Assembly: GCF_052118625.1 (NCBI RefSeq)
Contig: NZ_JBQKGW010000007.1
Coordinates: 62,001-126,000, forward strand
Source: Porcincola sp945869225
GTDB taxonomy: Bacteria; Bacillota; Clostridia; Lachnospirales; Lachnospiraceae
Reading direction: 5' to 3'
Length of the DNA stretch: 64,000 nucleotides
The first letter of the stretch is position 1. Each line of letters starts with the position of its first letter. This document shows positions 9,201 to 16,710 of the stretch, piece after piece. The translations under genes and the position numbers were made by a program. The notes under the pieces are model-generated. The model did no database searches and was not told the DNA's origin. It saw only the letters and a program-made list of their open reading frames with translations.

Positions 9201-9977
9201 TTGAATTTTCATGTGCTGACATTGTTTCCGGAGATGATCGAGGGTGCATTTTCCTCGAGCATCACGGGTAGGGCGAAGGAAAAGGGGATACTGACACTGG
9301 ATTGTGTCAATATCCGGGACTTTGCGGAGGAGAAGCGAAAGGGGAGAGTTGACGATTACTCGTACGGCGGCGGAGCCGGCATGATCATGCAGGCGGAACC
9401 GGTGTACCGGGCGTGTGAATCTGTCCTCGACCGGATAGGCGGACAGGAGGGCAGGAGACCGCGCGTCTTATATATGTCCCCTGCAGGAAGCAGGTTCAGC
9501 CAGCGGATGGCGGAGGAACTCTCCCGGGAGGAGGATCTTGTCTTTTTATGCGGACACTACGAGGGGATCGACCAGCGCGTGATCGATGAAGTGGTGACGG
9601 ACGAGGTATCGATCGGAGACTTCGTCATGACGGGCGGCGAACTCCCTGCGCTGGTGATGATGGATGCGATCGCCCGCATGGTACCCGGTGTGCTGAGCAA
9701 TGAGGAATCAGCCGGGACAGAAAGCTTCATGGGGGACGGTCTGCTGGAGTATCCGCAGTATTCCAGACCGGAAATCTGGCGGGGGCACAAGGTACCGGAG
9801 ATCCTTCTGTCCGGAAACCACGGAGCGGTAGACCGCTGGCGCCGGGAACAGTCTTTGATGATCACGGCAAGAAAGCGGCCGGATCTGTGCGCCGGCGCCG
9901 TTTTGGATAAAAAAGACCGGAAGTTTCTGAGAGAATCAGGATTGACCGGGGCCTACCGGGACGCCCGTGAGGAATGA
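9201..9977 (+). CDS. trmD: tRNA (guanine-N1)-methyltransferase TrmD
   Basis: SAM-dependent methyltransferase that makes m1G37 in tRNAs reading CNN codons and prevents +1 frameshifting. This is a knotted SPOUT enzyme: the family start NFHVLTLFPEMI, the loop DDYSYGGGAGMIMQ and the knot segment LCGHYEGIDQRV are all present, with SIGDFVMTGGELPALVM following. I chose TTG 9201 (258 aa) because GCAGGAGGAGC precedes it and homologues begin MNFHVLTLFP; upstream in-frame starts would add a non-conserved tail. The tRNA-Pro(GGG) at 62918 would be one of its substrates. rplS, its usual next neighbour, is absent. Confidence 0.96.
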   Translation: MNFHVLTLFPEMIEGAFSSSITGRAKEKGILTLDCVNIRDFAEEKRKGRVDDYSYGGGAGMIMQAEPVYRACESVLDRIGGQEGRRPRVLYMSPAGSRFSQRMAEELSREEDLVFLCGHYEGIDQRVIDEVVTDEVSIGDFVMTGGELPALVMMDAIARMVPGVLSNEESAGTESFMGDGLLEYPQYSRPEIWRGHKVPEILLSGNHGAVDRWRREQSLMITARKRPDLCAGAVLDKKDRKFLRESGLTGAYRDAREE

Positions 9978-10024
9978 GAGGGGCCTGCCCGGTTACTTTG
10001 ATGGTGTTGAGAGAGGGAGGAGCC

Positions 10025-10663
10025 ATGATTCGCAATATCGTATATGATGTGGGATACGTCCTTGTCAGCTATACCTGGCGGGAGGCGTTCAAAGGATTCG
10101 GCTATGACGAGGCCGGCGTCCGGCGACTCTCGGAGCAGCTTTTTGGCAGCAGGGATTCCAAAAGCATCCGCACATACTGGGAGAAATACGACCTGCATGA
10201 AATCAGCGACGAAGAGATCGAGGAATACTGCTACAGCCATTTTCCGCAGGATACCAGGGCACTGAAATGGTTTTTCAGGGACCCGTCTGTCTGGTCTGTC
10301 TGCCTGTCGGATATCGCGGACACCATTCCTGTGATGAAACAGAAGGGCTACGGCGTTTATCTTCTGTCCAACTACCCGGAGCGGCTCTGGAAGTGCCAGG
10401 TGGAGAGCGCACCGTTCATGTCGGATGTTGACGGTGCGGTTGTTTCCTGGGAGGAGAGGTGCGGGAAACCGGCTGAACGCTTTTACCGGACCTTATTTGA
10501 GCGCTATGGACTGAAGCCGGAGGAGTGCCTGTTCCTCGATGACCGCAGGGACAATACAGACGCAGCTGAAAAACTTGGAATGAATGCCATCACGCTCAGT
10601 TCGCCGGAGATGAGACTGAGAGCCATCGCCGAGCTTGAACAGCTGCCGGATCTTTCCAGATAA
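10025..10663 (+). CDS. HAD-family hydrolase
   Basis: A 212-aa haloacid dehalogenase-like protein resembling the YihX / HAD-IA group of sugar-phosphate phosphatases. The nucleophile motif is degenerate: NIVYDVGYVLVSY where DxDGTL or DxGNVL is usual, so the first aspartate (residue 7) is kept and the second is replaced by glycine, as in many YihX-like members. Later motifs are visible: LLSNYPERLW (motif II), the lysine in RCGKPAERFY (motif III) and LFLDDRRDNTDAAEKLGM (motif IV). ATG 10025 follows GGGAGGAGCC. It occupies the place where rplS often follows trmD. Substrate unknown. Confidence 0.85.
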   Translation: MIRNIVYDVGYVLVSYTWREAFKGFGYDEAGVRRLSEQLFGSRDSKSIRTYWEKYDLHEISDEEIEEYCYSHFPQDTRALKWFFRDPSVWSVCLSDIADTIPVMKQKGYGVYLLSNYPERLWKCQVESAPFMSDVDGAVVSWEERCGKPAERFYRTLFERYGLKPEECLFLDDRRDNTDAAEKLGMNAITLSSPEMRLRAIAELEQLPDLSR

Positions 10664-10699
10664 CAGAATCATAACCATACAGATGCCGGGAGGAGACAC

Positions 10700-11104
10700 A
10701 TGCTGAAGCAGTTATCGATCTACGCAGAGAACAAAAAAGGAACACTGGAGCACATTACGGGGGTTCTGCTCCGGGAGGGAATCAACATCCTGGGCTCCAT
10801 GACGGAGGACAGTGCGGAGTACGGTGTCAACCGGATGGTGGTTTCCGATCCGGAGAAGGCAAAGGAGGCACTCCGGAAAGAGGGTTACCAGGTCAGCGTC
10901 AGGGATGTGGTCGGCGTTGAAGTAGAGGATAAGGTTGGAAATCTGAACCACCTTCTGAAAGCGCTCCTCGATATGAATATCAATGTCGGATATCTCTACC
11001 TGTCCTTTAACAGACAGAGCGGACTCCCGATTATGGTCTTCAGTACCGATGACGTCTGGGAGGTTGAGAATGCGATCCGCGACAGAGGGTTCCATACCCT
11101 GTAA
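10700..11104 (+). CDS. Tandem ACT-domain protein
   Basis: A 134-aa protein consisting almost only of two ACT domains (about residues 3-65 and 70-134); the first begins LSIYAENKKGTLEHITGVL, the second has KVGNLNHLLKALLDMNINV. ACT domains bind amino acids or related effectors. Free-standing tandem ACT proteins are common in Clostridia, often annotated as amino-acid-binding proteins, with no settled function. It has its own ribosome binding site (GGGAGGAGACAC) and lies 36 bases after the HAD gene, so it is probably in the same operon. Nothing nearby identifies the enzyme it might regulate. Confidence 0.85.
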   Translation: MLKQLSIYAENKKGTLEHITGVLLREGINILGSMTEDSAEYGVNRMVVSDPEKAKEALRKEGYQVSVRDVVGVEVEDKVGNLNHLLKALLDMNINVGYLYLSFNRQSGLPIMVFSTDDVWEVENAIRDRGFHTL

Positions 11105-11147
11105 CAGAGAGACTGAAACAAGACTGGAGAGGAGGAAGGACGGGATC

Positions 11148-12416
11148 ATGAGGACTGGAAGAGAGCGGCAGCAGCGGAATCTGGGAATAGACCTTCTGAG
11201 AATTTTCTGCATGTTTCTGATCTGCATTCTGCATGTCTGCGGGCAGGGAAGAGCGATGGTCCGCTATGTCGAGCGGGAGGAAGTCTGGTACAGTGTCTAT
11301 ATCCTCGAGACGGCGGCTTACTGTGCTGTCAATACCTATGGGATGATCTCCGGCTATGTCGGCATCCGCTCTGTACACCGGCCATCCAGAATCGTTGAGC
11401 TCTGGCTGAGGGTGTTCTGGTACTCGGCGCTGGGAACGCTGATTGCTGTGGCGGTGTTTCACCTTCCGGTGGAATCTGATACCCTCTATAAAGCACTGTT
11501 TCCGACCATGTGGAAGACCTACTGGTATTTTTCAAGCTATGTGGGCGTATTTGTGGTTGAGCCATATCTGAACCGTCTGGTGAAATCGCTGGGCAGCGCC
11601 GGCAAGAAGAAGCTTGCGATCACTTTGTTTCTCCTCTGTTCTGTTTTCACGATGGTGCCGCGCATTGCAAATAAAGACTTCCTGGGAATCAGTGCCGGGT
11701 ACAGTTTTCTGTGGCTGTCCGTCATGTATATCATAGGAGCCTGCGTCAGGGAACTTACAGATCAGAATCATCCGGAGAGACAGAAGCAGGAGCGTTCAGA
11801 ATCTGGCGGTGCGGAAAGAAGCATCACAGAAACAGAAGCCGCGGCTGGCGTGAAAGGACAGGTTTCAGAGAAAAACGCGGATTTCCTGCACCGGTCAGGC
11901 GCCTTCTATGCTATGCTGTACATAATCTGTGTCCTGACGACCTGGATTTCAAAGATCCTGATCGAGAACTGGACGACATCTGTGTACGGGGAGGCAAGAT
12001 ATGGCCGGCTCCTCTTTTCATATGCCAGCCCGACGATTGTCATCTGCGCTTTTTGCCTGCTGATGATTTTCAGCAGGCTGAAATGCAGAGGACGGGTGCT
12101 GAGGGGGCTGATCCGGTTCTTCTCCCCCCTGGCATTCTCCGTATATCTGGTGCAGCTTCAGCCTTACTTCTGGGAGTATGTGCTGGCAGGACGGTATCAG
12201 TTCATTGCGAAGCTCGGACCGGCAGCAGCGTGCCTGATGGTGCTTGTTATGGCAGCAGCCCTGTATCTGGAATGCACGGCTGTCGATCTGGTGAGGATGG
12301 CGGCCTTCCGGCTTCTCCCTATCAGAAGGGTGGCGCAGGTGATCACCGATTTCGCACTCAGGCCTTTTGCGGGACTTACAGAACAGGAGAACAGAGAAGC
12401 TTCAGGGGATGCCTGA
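11148..12416 (+). CDS. Acyltransferase 3 family membrane protein
   Basis: An integral membrane protein of 422 aa with about ten hydrophobic segments. The start NLGIDLLRIFCMFLICILHVCG is typical of the acyltransferase 3 (OafA/NodX-like) family, which transfers acetyl or succinyl groups to cell-surface glycans; the histidine of ILHVCG fits the conserved catalytic position. A hydrophilic insertion of about 45 residues, rich in Glu/Gln/Ser (NHPERQKQERSESGG onward), separates two membrane segments. ATG 11148 follows GGAGAGGAGGAAGG. The acceptor is unknown, and no glycan cluster is adjacent. Confidence 0.85.
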   Translation: MRTGRERQQRNLGIDLLRIFCMFLICILHVCGQGRAMVRYVEREEVWYSVYILETAAYCAVNTYGMISGYVGIRSVHRPSRIVELWLRVFWYSALGTLIAVAVFHLPVESDTLYKALFPTMWKTYWYFSSYVGVFVVEPYLNRLVKSLGSAGKKKLAITLFLLCSVFTMVPRIANKDFLGISAGYSFLWLSVMYIIGACVRELTDQNHPERQKQERSESGGAERSITETEAAAGVKGQVSEKNADFLHRSGAFYAMLYIICVLTTWISKILIENWTTSVYGEARYGRLLFSYASPTIVICAFCLLMIFSRLKCRGRVLRGLIRFFSPLAFSVYLVQLQPYFWEYVLAGRYQFIAKLGPAAACLMVLVMAAALYLECTAVDLVRMAAFRLLPIRRVAQVITDFALRPFAGLTEQENREASGDA

Positions 12417-12494
12417 TCGCCGGAAGAGATAAAAAGCGATTGCAGAAGGCAGAAGGATTCATGCCGCCTGACAGGCGGCGGAAATGGAGATGCT

Positions 12495-13418
12495 ATGGAA
12501 AAGAGAGTAGTGGCAGCGCTTGGGCATCACGCAGTGGGAACGAATTTTCCGGAGCAGTATAAGGCTGTCCATGCATCTGTGAAGGTGCTGGCCGATCTGA
12601 TCGAGGCTGGCTGCCAGCTGGTGATCACCCACAGCAATGCCCCGCAGGTAGGCATGATCCACACAGCACTCAATGAGTATGCGAAAAACCATGAGACCTA
12701 CAATGCGCCGATGTCTCTCTGTTCGTCGATGAGCCAGGGGCTTGTGGGGTATGATATTCAGAACATGCTGCACAGTGAACTGATGGACCGGGGCATATAC
12801 CGGACGGTTTCAACCGTGATCACGCAGGTGATCGTGGATCCGTACGACGAGGCATTCTACCATCCGGTCAAGGTGATCGGACGTATCCTCACGAAGGAGG
12901 AAGCCCAGGAAGAAGAGAGTAAGGGCAACTATGTTGTCGAGGCGGAGGGGGGATACCGCCGGATTGTTGCCTCTCCGAAGCCGATCGATATTGTCGAGAT
13001 CGATGCCGTCAATGCGCTCGTTCAGGCCGGACAGATCGTGATTGCCGGAGGCGGCGGAGGAATTCCGGTTCTGAAGCAGCCACACAGACTCAAGAGCGCG
13101 AGCGCGATTGTGGAGAAGGATCTGACAGCCGGCAAGCTGGCAGACCTGACAGACGCTGATATCCTGCTGTTCCTCACAGGCGTCGATCAGGTTTCCCTTC
13201 ATTACGGAAGCGGTCATCCGGAGCCGCTGGACCATCTGTCGGCGGCACAGGCCAGAGCTTACATGGCAGACGGAGAGTTCGGCGAGACTGGTATGCAGCC
13301 GAAGATCGAAGCCAGTGTCAATTTTGTGTCTCAGAAGACGGGCAGGAAGGCAATCATCACTTCGCCGGAGAAAGCGCTGGCGGCGCTCAGGGGCGTTGCA
13401 GGGACGACGATCCAGTAA
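12495..13418 (+). CDS. arcC: Carbamate kinase
   Basis: Amino-acid-kinase-fold enzyme (307 aa) that forms ATP from carbamoyl phosphate (or the reverse), normally the last step of arginine or purine/allantoin fermentation. Carbamate-kinase features include VITHSNAPQVGMIHTAL, the long Tyr/Pro-rich PYDEAFYHPVKVIGR segment, VIAGGGGGIPV and MQPKIEASVNF. The phosphate loop reads AALGHHAVG rather than the usual VALGGNAL; I recall a clostridial subgroup with GHxA here, so it is probably a lineage variant. No arcA or arcB is adjacent. A 7-bp GC hairpin (12463-12479) lies just upstream of the ATG. Confidence 0.9.
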   Translation: MEKRVVAALGHHAVGTNFPEQYKAVHASVKVLADLIEAGCQLVITHSNAPQVGMIHTALNEYAKNHETYNAPMSLCSSMSQGLVGYDIQNMLHSELMDRGIYRTVSTVITQVIVDPYDEAFYHPVKVIGRILTKEEAQEEESKGNYVVEAEGGYRRIVASPKPIDIVEIDAVNALVQAGQIVIAGGGGGIPVLKQPHRLKSASAIVEKDLTAGKLADLTDADILLFLTGVDQVSLHYGSGHPEPLDHLSAAQARAYMADGEFGETGMQPKIEASVNFVSQKTGRKAIITSPEKALAALRGVAGTTIQ

Positions 13419-13605
13419 CCGGCTCCCTTTCTGACGCCGAAGGGTGCATTCTGTATGAATAAAGCATATGGACAGCACAGGAGGATGAAGCTGGAATCCC
13501 TGCGCACTTGATGGATGAGGAATACAGAGCAGGACTTGAAAATATCTGAAATAATATAAGCAATATGAACAATTTCAGATAAAATAAAAATGATTCGATT
13601 ATATA

Positions 13606-13634
13606 TTGACAAAATCGGTTCAGACTGATATGAT
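13606..13634 (+). promoter_or_regulatory. Strong promoter of an apparently non-coding unit
   Basis: Consensus TTGACA (13606-13611), a 17-base spacer and TATGAT (13629-13634), embedded in an AT-rich stretch unlike the neighbouring coding DNA. Transcription would start near 13641 and run into the terminator at 13771-13805, well before prfC, which has its own promoter. Confidence 0.8.
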
Positions 13635-13640
13635 ACAGAC

Positions 13641-13806
13641 AAGAAGAAAAGAAAAGAAAAGAGGTTCTTCTTAAAAGTCTCCATCGATCAGGAGACAGCT
13701 CTCCGAAAAGACGGAGAAGTCTGAGAAAGGCAGGTACCCTCCAATGGGAACTGAACCGATTCATCAGTGAAAGGGACATCGAGAGAAGTTGTCGATGTCC
13801 CTTTTC
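13641..13806 (+). ncRNA. Candidate structured small RNA, about 165 nt
   Basis: Between a consensus promoter and an intrinsic terminator lies a short stretch with no plausible ORF but several possible stems: AAGAAGAA (13641-13648) with TTCTTCTT (13665-13672); GTCTCC with GGAGAC around ATCGATCA (about 13677-13696); CTCCG with CGGAG around AAAAGA (about 13701-13716); and a CAG...CCC / GGG...CTG pairing further on. It matches none of the riboswitch or small-RNA signatures I could recall (T-box, SAM, TPP, lysine, glycine, purine, SRP RNA, 6S). The preceding 13419-13605 stretch holds nothing recognisable. The 5' boundary is inferred from the promoter. Confidence 0.55.
13771..13805 (+). terminator. 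Intrinsic terminator of the small RNA unit
   Basis: A 12-bp stem, AAGGGACATCGA pairing with TCGATGTCCCTT, with a 9-base loop and a run of T at the end. It lies 18 bases upstream of the prfC -35 box, which makes the upstream unit transcriptionally separate. Confidence 0.85.
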
Positions 13807-13822
13807 ATTTGTTTCAGGTTTG

Positions 13823-13851
13823 TTGACAGCCCCCGGCATTGCTGATAGAAT
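13823..13851 (+). promoter_or_regulatory. Promoter of prfC
   Basis: TTGACA (13823-13828), a 17-base spacer and TAGAAT (13846-13851). The predicted start near 13858 gives a leader of about 75-100 bases, depending on the prfC start codon used. Confidence 0.75.
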
Positions 13852-13956
13852 CCGCTATGGTATTGACGATGATACAAATAGTGGGGATTCGTGCAGATAT
13901 CAGCCAGCGCCAGGACATTCCGTGCAGGGATCATGAACGGCTTTGCCCGGAGAGGG

Positions 13957-15582
13957 ATGGCTGGCGATGAGACCATGCCCCGGGAGTTAACAGTGAGCGA
14001 CCTGAGAACGGAAATTGAGAAAAGAAGAACCTTTGCAATCATCTCCCATCCGGATGCCGGAAAGACGACCCTGACGGAGAAGTTCCTGCTTTACGGAGGA
14101 GCGATCAACCTTGCCGGCTCCGTGAAGGGGAAGGCAACTGCGCGTCACGCGGTTTCCGACTGGATGGACATCGAGAAGCAGAGAGGAATCTCGGTGACCA
14201 GCTCTGTCCTTCAGTTTCCGTACAAGGGATTCTGCATTAATATTCTGGATACGCCGGGACATCAGGACTTCTCGGAGGATACCTACCGGACGCTGATGGC
14301 GGCAGACTCGGCGGTCATGGTCATCGATGCCTCCAAGGGCGTCGAGGCGCAGACAAGGAAGCTGTTCAAGGTCTGCGTCATGAGGCATATTCCCATTTTT
14401 ACATTTATCAACAAGATGGACCGCGATGCCCGGGATACCTTCGATCTGCTCGATGACATCGAGACGGAGCTTGGAATTGCCACCTGCCCGGTCAACTGGC
14501 CGATCGGGTCCGGTAAAAATTTCAAGGGTGTCTACGACAGAAGAGGACGCCATGTTGTGACCTATTCCGGTACGGAGAAGGGAACGAAGGAAGGAACGGA
14601 AACCATCTATGAGATTGATGACCCGAAGCTGACCGGTTTTATCGGACAGGACGCCCAGGAAAAGCTGGAGGAGGAGATCGAGCTTCTCGACGGCGCCTCC
14701 GCCGCATTCGACCAGGAGAAGGTGTCGAGGGGCGAGCTGAGCCCGGTATTCTTCGGATCCGCGCTGACAAACTTCGGCGTTGAGATTTTCCTGAACTATT
14801 TCCTGGAGATGACGATGCCGCCGCTTGCCCGCGTGGCGGACTGCGGCACGATTGACCCGGTGAAGGAGCCGTTCTCGGCCTTTGTATTCAAGATCCAGGC
14901 GAACATGAACAAGATGCACCGCGACAGAATTGCCTTCATGCGCATCTGTTCCGGAAAGTTCGAGGCTGACAAGGAAGTCTACCATGTGCAGGGAAAGCGC
15001 ACGCTGCGGCTGTCACAGCCGCAGCAGATGATGGCCTCCTCCAGACATGTGGTCAGCGAGGCATATGCAGGCGACATCATCGGTGTTTTCGATCCGGGTA
15101 TCTTCTCGATTGGAGACACAGTCTGCACGCCGGGACATAAGTTTACATATGAAGGAATTCCGACTTTCGCGCCGGAACATTTTGCGCGTGTCAGGCCGAT
15201 GGATACCATGAAGCGGAAACAGTTTGTCAAGGGTATGACGCAGATCGCCCAGGAGGGTGCCATCCAGATCTTCGAGGAGCCGAACGGCAGTCTCGAGGAG
15301 ACCATCGTCGGCGTCGTCGGCATGCTGCAGTTTGATGTCCTGAAGTATCGCCTTGAGAATGAGTACAACGTGGAGATCCGTATGGAGGATCTGCCGTACG
15401 AGTATATCCGCTGGATCGAGAACCCGGAGGAGGTTGCGCCGGAGAAGATTACCGGAACCTCTGATATGAAGCGGATTGTGGATCTGAAGGGACGTCCGCT
15501 GCTTCTGTTTGTGAACAGCTGGTCGGTTGGCATGGTCGAGGAGCGCAATCCGAAGCTGAAGCTGGCGGAATTCGCCCGGTAA
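13957..15582 (+). CDS. prfC: Peptide chain release factor 3
   Basis: Translational GTPase RF3 (about 541 aa) that recycles RF1/RF2 after termination. The N-terminal sequence RRTFAIISHPDAGKTTLTEK contains the P-loop, followed by RGISVTSSV (switch I), DTPGHQDFSEDTYRTL and NKMDRDARD. The RF3-specific C-terminal domains follow. The start is ambiguous: in-frame ATGs lie at 13933, 13957 and 13975. I chose 13957 because GGAGAGGG sits immediately upstream, but 13975 (MPRELTVSD) gives a length closer to E. coli RF3. It is monocistronic, with its own promoter upstream and a new promoter after it. Confidence 0.96.
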   Translation: MAGDETMPRELTVSDLRTEIEKRRTFAIISHPDAGKTTLTEKFLLYGGAINLAGSVKGKATARHAVSDWMDIEKQRGISVTSSVLQFPYKGFCINILDTPGHQDFSEDTYRTLMAADSAVMVIDASKGVEAQTRKLFKVCVMRHIPIFTFINKMDRDARDTFDLLDDIETELGIATCPVNWPIGSGKNFKGVYDRRGRHVVTYSGTEKGTKEGTETIYEIDDPKLTGFIGQDAQEKLEEEIELLDGASAAFDQEKVSRGELSPVFFGSALTNFGVEIFLNYFLEMTMPPLARVADCGTIDPVKEPFSAFVFKIQANMNKMHRDRIAFMRICSGKFEADKEVYHVQGKRTLRLSQPQQMMASSRHVVSEAYAGDIIGVFDPGIFSIGDTVCTPGHKFTYEGIPTFAPEHFARVRPMDTMKRKQFVKGMTQIAQEGAIQIFEEPNGSLEETIVGVVGMLQFDVLKYRLENEYNVEIRMEDLPYEYIRWIENPEEVAPEKITGTSDMKRIVDLKGRPLLLFVNSWSVGMVEERNPKLKLAEFAR

Positions 15583-15634
15583 CGGCAGTCATTTTGCGAA
15601 ATCCGCCGAATCCGCAGGTGTTTGGCGGCGGCGG

Positions 15635-15663
15635 TTGCAAACAACCCTTCTTTGTAATAGAAT
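15635..15663 (+). promoter_or_regulatory. Promoter of the asp23-nusB-xse operon
   Basis: TTGCAA (15635-15640), a 17-base spacer and TAGAAT (15658-15663), about 40 bases upstream of the Asp23-family ATG. It probably drives the long operon running to recN, because no other terminator or strong promoter is seen until 25.8 kb. Confidence 0.7.
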
Positions 15664-15703
15664 CGGTATAAATAAGTCTGAGGATCATCAGGGAGGTTGT
15701 CAC

Positions 15704-16114
15704 ATGTCTTCTGAAACAGCTCATATCAATACCATAACGATGCATACAGACGGCTGCGAGGGTGTCGTAAAGATCGCGGATGATGTGGTTGCGATCATTG
15801 CAGGGCTTGCGGCGTCAGATGTGAAGGGTGTTGCCTCTCTGGGCGGGAACGTCACGAGGGACGTCATCTCGAAGCTTGGAATCAAGAGCATCGGCAAGGG
15901 CGTGAAGCTGTCCGTCGATGCAGACGGGCAGGCGAATGTCACACTGTCTGTGAATGTGCGCTACGGCTACAATGTTCCGGAAACCTGCGCGAAGGTACAG
16001 GACAGGGTCAAGACCGCGATCGAGACCATGACCGGGCTCTCGGTGGGAGAGGTCAATATCCGTGTCGCTTCGATTGTCGTCGGCAAGTCCCAGCAGTCTG
16101 CCGAGAAGGAATAA
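15704..16114 (+). CDS. Asp23/Gls24 family envelope stress response protein
   Basis: A 136-aa protein of the Asp23/Gls24 family (YloU/YqhY-like), abundant gram-positive proteins tied to cell-envelope homeostasis and, for YqhY, to fatty-acid synthesis control. The hallmark is VVKIADDVVAIIAGLAASDV followed by the Val-rich NVTLSVNVRYGYNVPETCAK. ATG 15704 follows GGGAGGTTGTCAC; upstream in-frame starts run into the promoter. The gene directly precedes nusB, the usual clostridial position of YqhY homologues. Confidence 0.92.
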   Translation: MSSETAHINTITMHTDGCEGVVKIADDVVAIIAGLAASDVKGVASLGGNVTRDVISKLGIKSIGKGVKLSVDADGQANVTLSVNVRYGYNVPETCAKVQDRVKTAIETMTGLSVGEVNIRVASIVVGKSQQSAEKE

Positions 16115-16236
16115 CAGCATCATTATCGTACCTTTCATATCATCATAAGACACAGCAGAGGCTGTTGCAGAGATACTGGTGGTCCCGGTCGGGAGAGGTG
16201 TTCATGCAATGGCTTTTTCTGTACAGGGAGATTTTT

Positions 16237-16710
16237 ATGACCAGAAGAGAACTGAGAGAGCATGTGTTCCGGATTCTGTTTGCCTGTGAATTTCTGCGGT
16301 CTCACAGACAGGATGCCCCGTATATGTGGCCGGATGAGGCGGCTGTTTCAGAGCAGATTGACCTGTACTTCACACATGAGAGTGGTGAGGAGCTGGAATT
16401 TCCGCCCTGCGAGGTGCAGCCGCAGGACCAGGATGAGGTCCGCCAGCGGGCGCTGGAGGTCTGCACGAAGGTACCGGAGATTGACCGGATTCTGGATGAA
16501 ACCTCGACCGGATGGAAGACCGGACGTATGGCCAGAACCGACCTCTGCATCCTGAGAGTCGCGGTATACGAGCTCCTCTTTGACGAGCATATTCCGGCAG
16601 GTGTGGCGATCAATGAGGCCGTGCTGCTTGCAAAGAAGTTCGGCGGGGATGACTCCTCGTCCTTTGTCAATGGGATCCTCGCAAAGATCCAGCGCCAGAA
16701 GAACGGATGA
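16237..16710 (+). CDS. nusB: Transcription antitermination factor NusB
   Basis: RNA-binding all-helical protein (157 aa) that joins NusE/S10 on boxA RNA for rRNA antitermination. It starts MTRRELREHVFRILFACEF; the C-terminal half has LRVAVYELLFDEHIPAGVAINEAVLLAKKFGGDDSS, the most conserved NusB segment, ending FVNGILAKI. ATG 16237 follows CAGGGAGATTTTT; an in-frame upstream start would add about 24 unconserved residues. It overlaps xseA by 4 bases (ATGA), implying translational coupling. Confidence 0.95.
   Translation: MTRRELREHVFRILFACEFLRSHRQDAPYMWPDEAAVSEQIDLYFTHESGEELEFPPCEVQPQDQDEVRQRALEVCTKVPEIDRILDETSTGWKTGRMARTDLCILRVAVYELLFDEHIPAGVAINEAVLLAKKFGGDDSSSFVNGILAKIQRQKNG

Noticed and set aside
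11711..12562. 283-codon + frame overlapping the acyltransferase and carbamate kinase genes
   Set aside because: It is in a different frame from two clearly conserved proteins and reads as a Gly/Arg/Cys-rich shadow without any family feature.
13641..13806. T-box, SAM, TPP, lysine, glycine, SRP or 6S RNA in the unit before prfC
   Set aside because: The diagnostic cores (for example GGTGGTACCGCG of T-boxes or the GGAAGGAGCAGCC tetraloop region of SRP RNA) are absent, so the element is left unclassified.
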